64,000 bases of DNA, from the NCBI RefSeq assembly GCF_022750635.1, contig NZ_JAJKBG010000004.1:124001-188000 (forward strand), given 5' to 3'. Below are positions 63,291-64,000 of the stretch, piece by piece (positions within the stretch are counted from its first letter, which is position 1; each line of letters starts with the position of its first letter). The notes under the pieces were generated by a model. That model did no database searches. It was not told the DNA's origin and saw only the letters and a program-made list of their open reading frames with translations. The translations under genes and the position numbers were made by a program. The DNA comes from Brevundimonas pishanensis. Its GTDB lineage: Bacteria > Pseudomonadota > Alphaproteobacteria > Caulobacterales > Caulobacteraceae.

Positions 63291-64000
63291 TTAGCGACGA
63301 ACGACCGGCGTACCGCCACGACCACCACGGCCGCGCAGCTTCGCCTTCTTGATCAGACCCTCATACTGGTGAGCCAGCAGGTGGGACTGGATCTGCGAAA
63401 CAGTATCCATCGTCACGGACACCACGATCAGCAGCGAGGTACCGCCGAAGTACATGGCGTTACCCATGCCCGCGACCATGAACTCCGGCAGCAAGCACAC
63501 CAAGGTGATGTAGCCCGCACCGATGACCGTCAGACGGGTCAACACATAGTCCAGATATTCGGCCGTGCGCTTGCCCGGACGGATACCCGGCAGGAAGCCG
63601 CCGTACTTGCGCAGGTTCTCGGCCGTCTCTTCAGGGTTGAAGGTGATCGAGGTGTAGAAGAAGCAGAAGAAGATGATCAGGGCTGCGTACAGCACCATGA
63701 ACACCGGCTTGCCGTGCGTCAGTTGCGCCGTAACCATCGGCAGCCACGACATCCACTCCGGCAGGTTTGCCGTAGCGGTGAACTGGGCAACCGTCGTCGG
63801 CAGCATCAGCAGCGACGAGGCGAAGATGGCCGGAATAACACCGGCGGTGTTCACCTTCAGCGGCAGGAACGAACGTTCGCCACCGGTAACGCGGTTACCT
63901 TCTTGGCGCTTCGGATACTGGATCAGAAGACGGCGCTGGGCGCGTTCCATGAAGACAATGAACATCACGGTCGCGACGGCCAGGATCGCCAGACCCAGGA
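63291..64000 (-). CDS. secY: Protein translocase subunit SecY (C-terminal part, truncated by window)
   Basis: About 235 C-terminal residues of the SecYEG channel subunit are visible; the frame stays open to the window edge, so the first half lies beyond it. Recognisable are ERAQRRLLIQYPKRQEGNRV, the cytosolic loop of SecY, several membrane helices, FFYTSITFNPEETAENLRKY, GFLPGIRPGKRTAEYLDYVL and a Gly/Arg-rich tail. SecY, adk and the ribosomal genes downstream are standard neighbours. Confidence 0.97.
   Translation of the reverse strand, partial: LGLAILAVATVMFIVFMERAQRRLLIQYPKRQEGNRVTGGERSFLPLKVNTAGVIPAIFASSLLMLPTTVAQFTATANLPEWMSWLPMVTAQLTHGKPVFMVLYAALIIFFCFFYTSITFNPEETAENLRKYGGFLPGIRPGKRTAEYLDYVLTRLTVIGAGYITLVCLLPEFMVAGMGNAMYFGGTSLLIVVSVTMDTVSQIQSHLLAHQYEGLIKKAKLRGRGGRGGTPVVRR

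Overview
The window looks like a chromosomal segment of an alphaproteobacterium of the order Caulobacterales. The strongest evidence is the divK-pleD pair: a 122-residue DivK, and a REC-REC-GGDEF protein with PleD architecture and residue numbering (D53, I-site R359/D362, GGEEF 368-372). A CC0125/CC1285-type lipoprotein, two DUF2336 proteins, TorF/Gcw_chp barrels and an ATP12-type ATP synthase chaperone fit the same group. Base composition looks moderately GC-rich, nearer Asticcacaulis than most Brevundimonas, but the genus is inference only.

Layout. 0-9.5 kb: tandem TorF-like outer-membrane barrels, a YbdG-type mechanosensitive channel, a reverse trans-sulfuration operon (cystathionine beta-synthase and gamma-lyase), RNase R with a NUDIX hydrolase, a secreted protein and rpmG. 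9.5-20 kb: pleD-divK, dinB, RidA plus a FemAB-like acyltransferase, CsbD, clpS-clpA, a phasin and a SPOR-tailed D-Ala-D-Ala carboxypeptidase. 20-28 kb: a 72-residue repeat protein, a HIT protein, tRNA-Thr(TGT), an orphan tailspike-like SGNH hydrolase, a ferredoxin/ferredoxin reductase/TetR module, feoAB with a Fur box, and a lipoprotein cytochrome c. 28-40 kb: an RND efflux pair, an outer-membrane barrel, a class II aldolase-like protein, a DUF2336-nadK-Hpt-DUF2336 cluster, a lytic transglycosylase and a TonB-like protein. 40-53 kb: an amino-acid-oxidase-like flavoprotein, GTP-dependent PEPCK, a methyltransferase, three pseudouridine synthases, a regulator/membrane-protein pair with a triple palindromic operator, ATP12, a HAD phosphatase, a TPR-2OG oxygenase, crcB, a doubly frameshifted DUF2214 gene and rarA. 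53-64 kb: a lipoprotein HtrA protease, an NPP-type phosphodiesterase, an ABC exporter, a GNAT enzyme, and rplQ-rpoA-rpsK-rpsM, tonB, adk and the 3' part of secY.

Most of the segment is housekeeping core. The more unusual elements are (i) three TTTCCA-N3-TGGAAA palindromes ahead of the membrane-protein/winged-helix operon, (ii) the tRNA-adjacent tailspike-like hydrolase and the nearby small repeat protein, (iii) a dinB whose zinc-finger-like N-terminus is only reachable from a CTG codon behind a good Shine-Dalgarno, (iv) a tonB-like gene inside the secY-adk/rpsM-rpoA region, followed by a strong promoter and a leader hairpin before rpsM, and (v) the DUF2336/Hpt cluster. No CRISPR array, insertion sequence, rRNA operon or complete prophage was seen.
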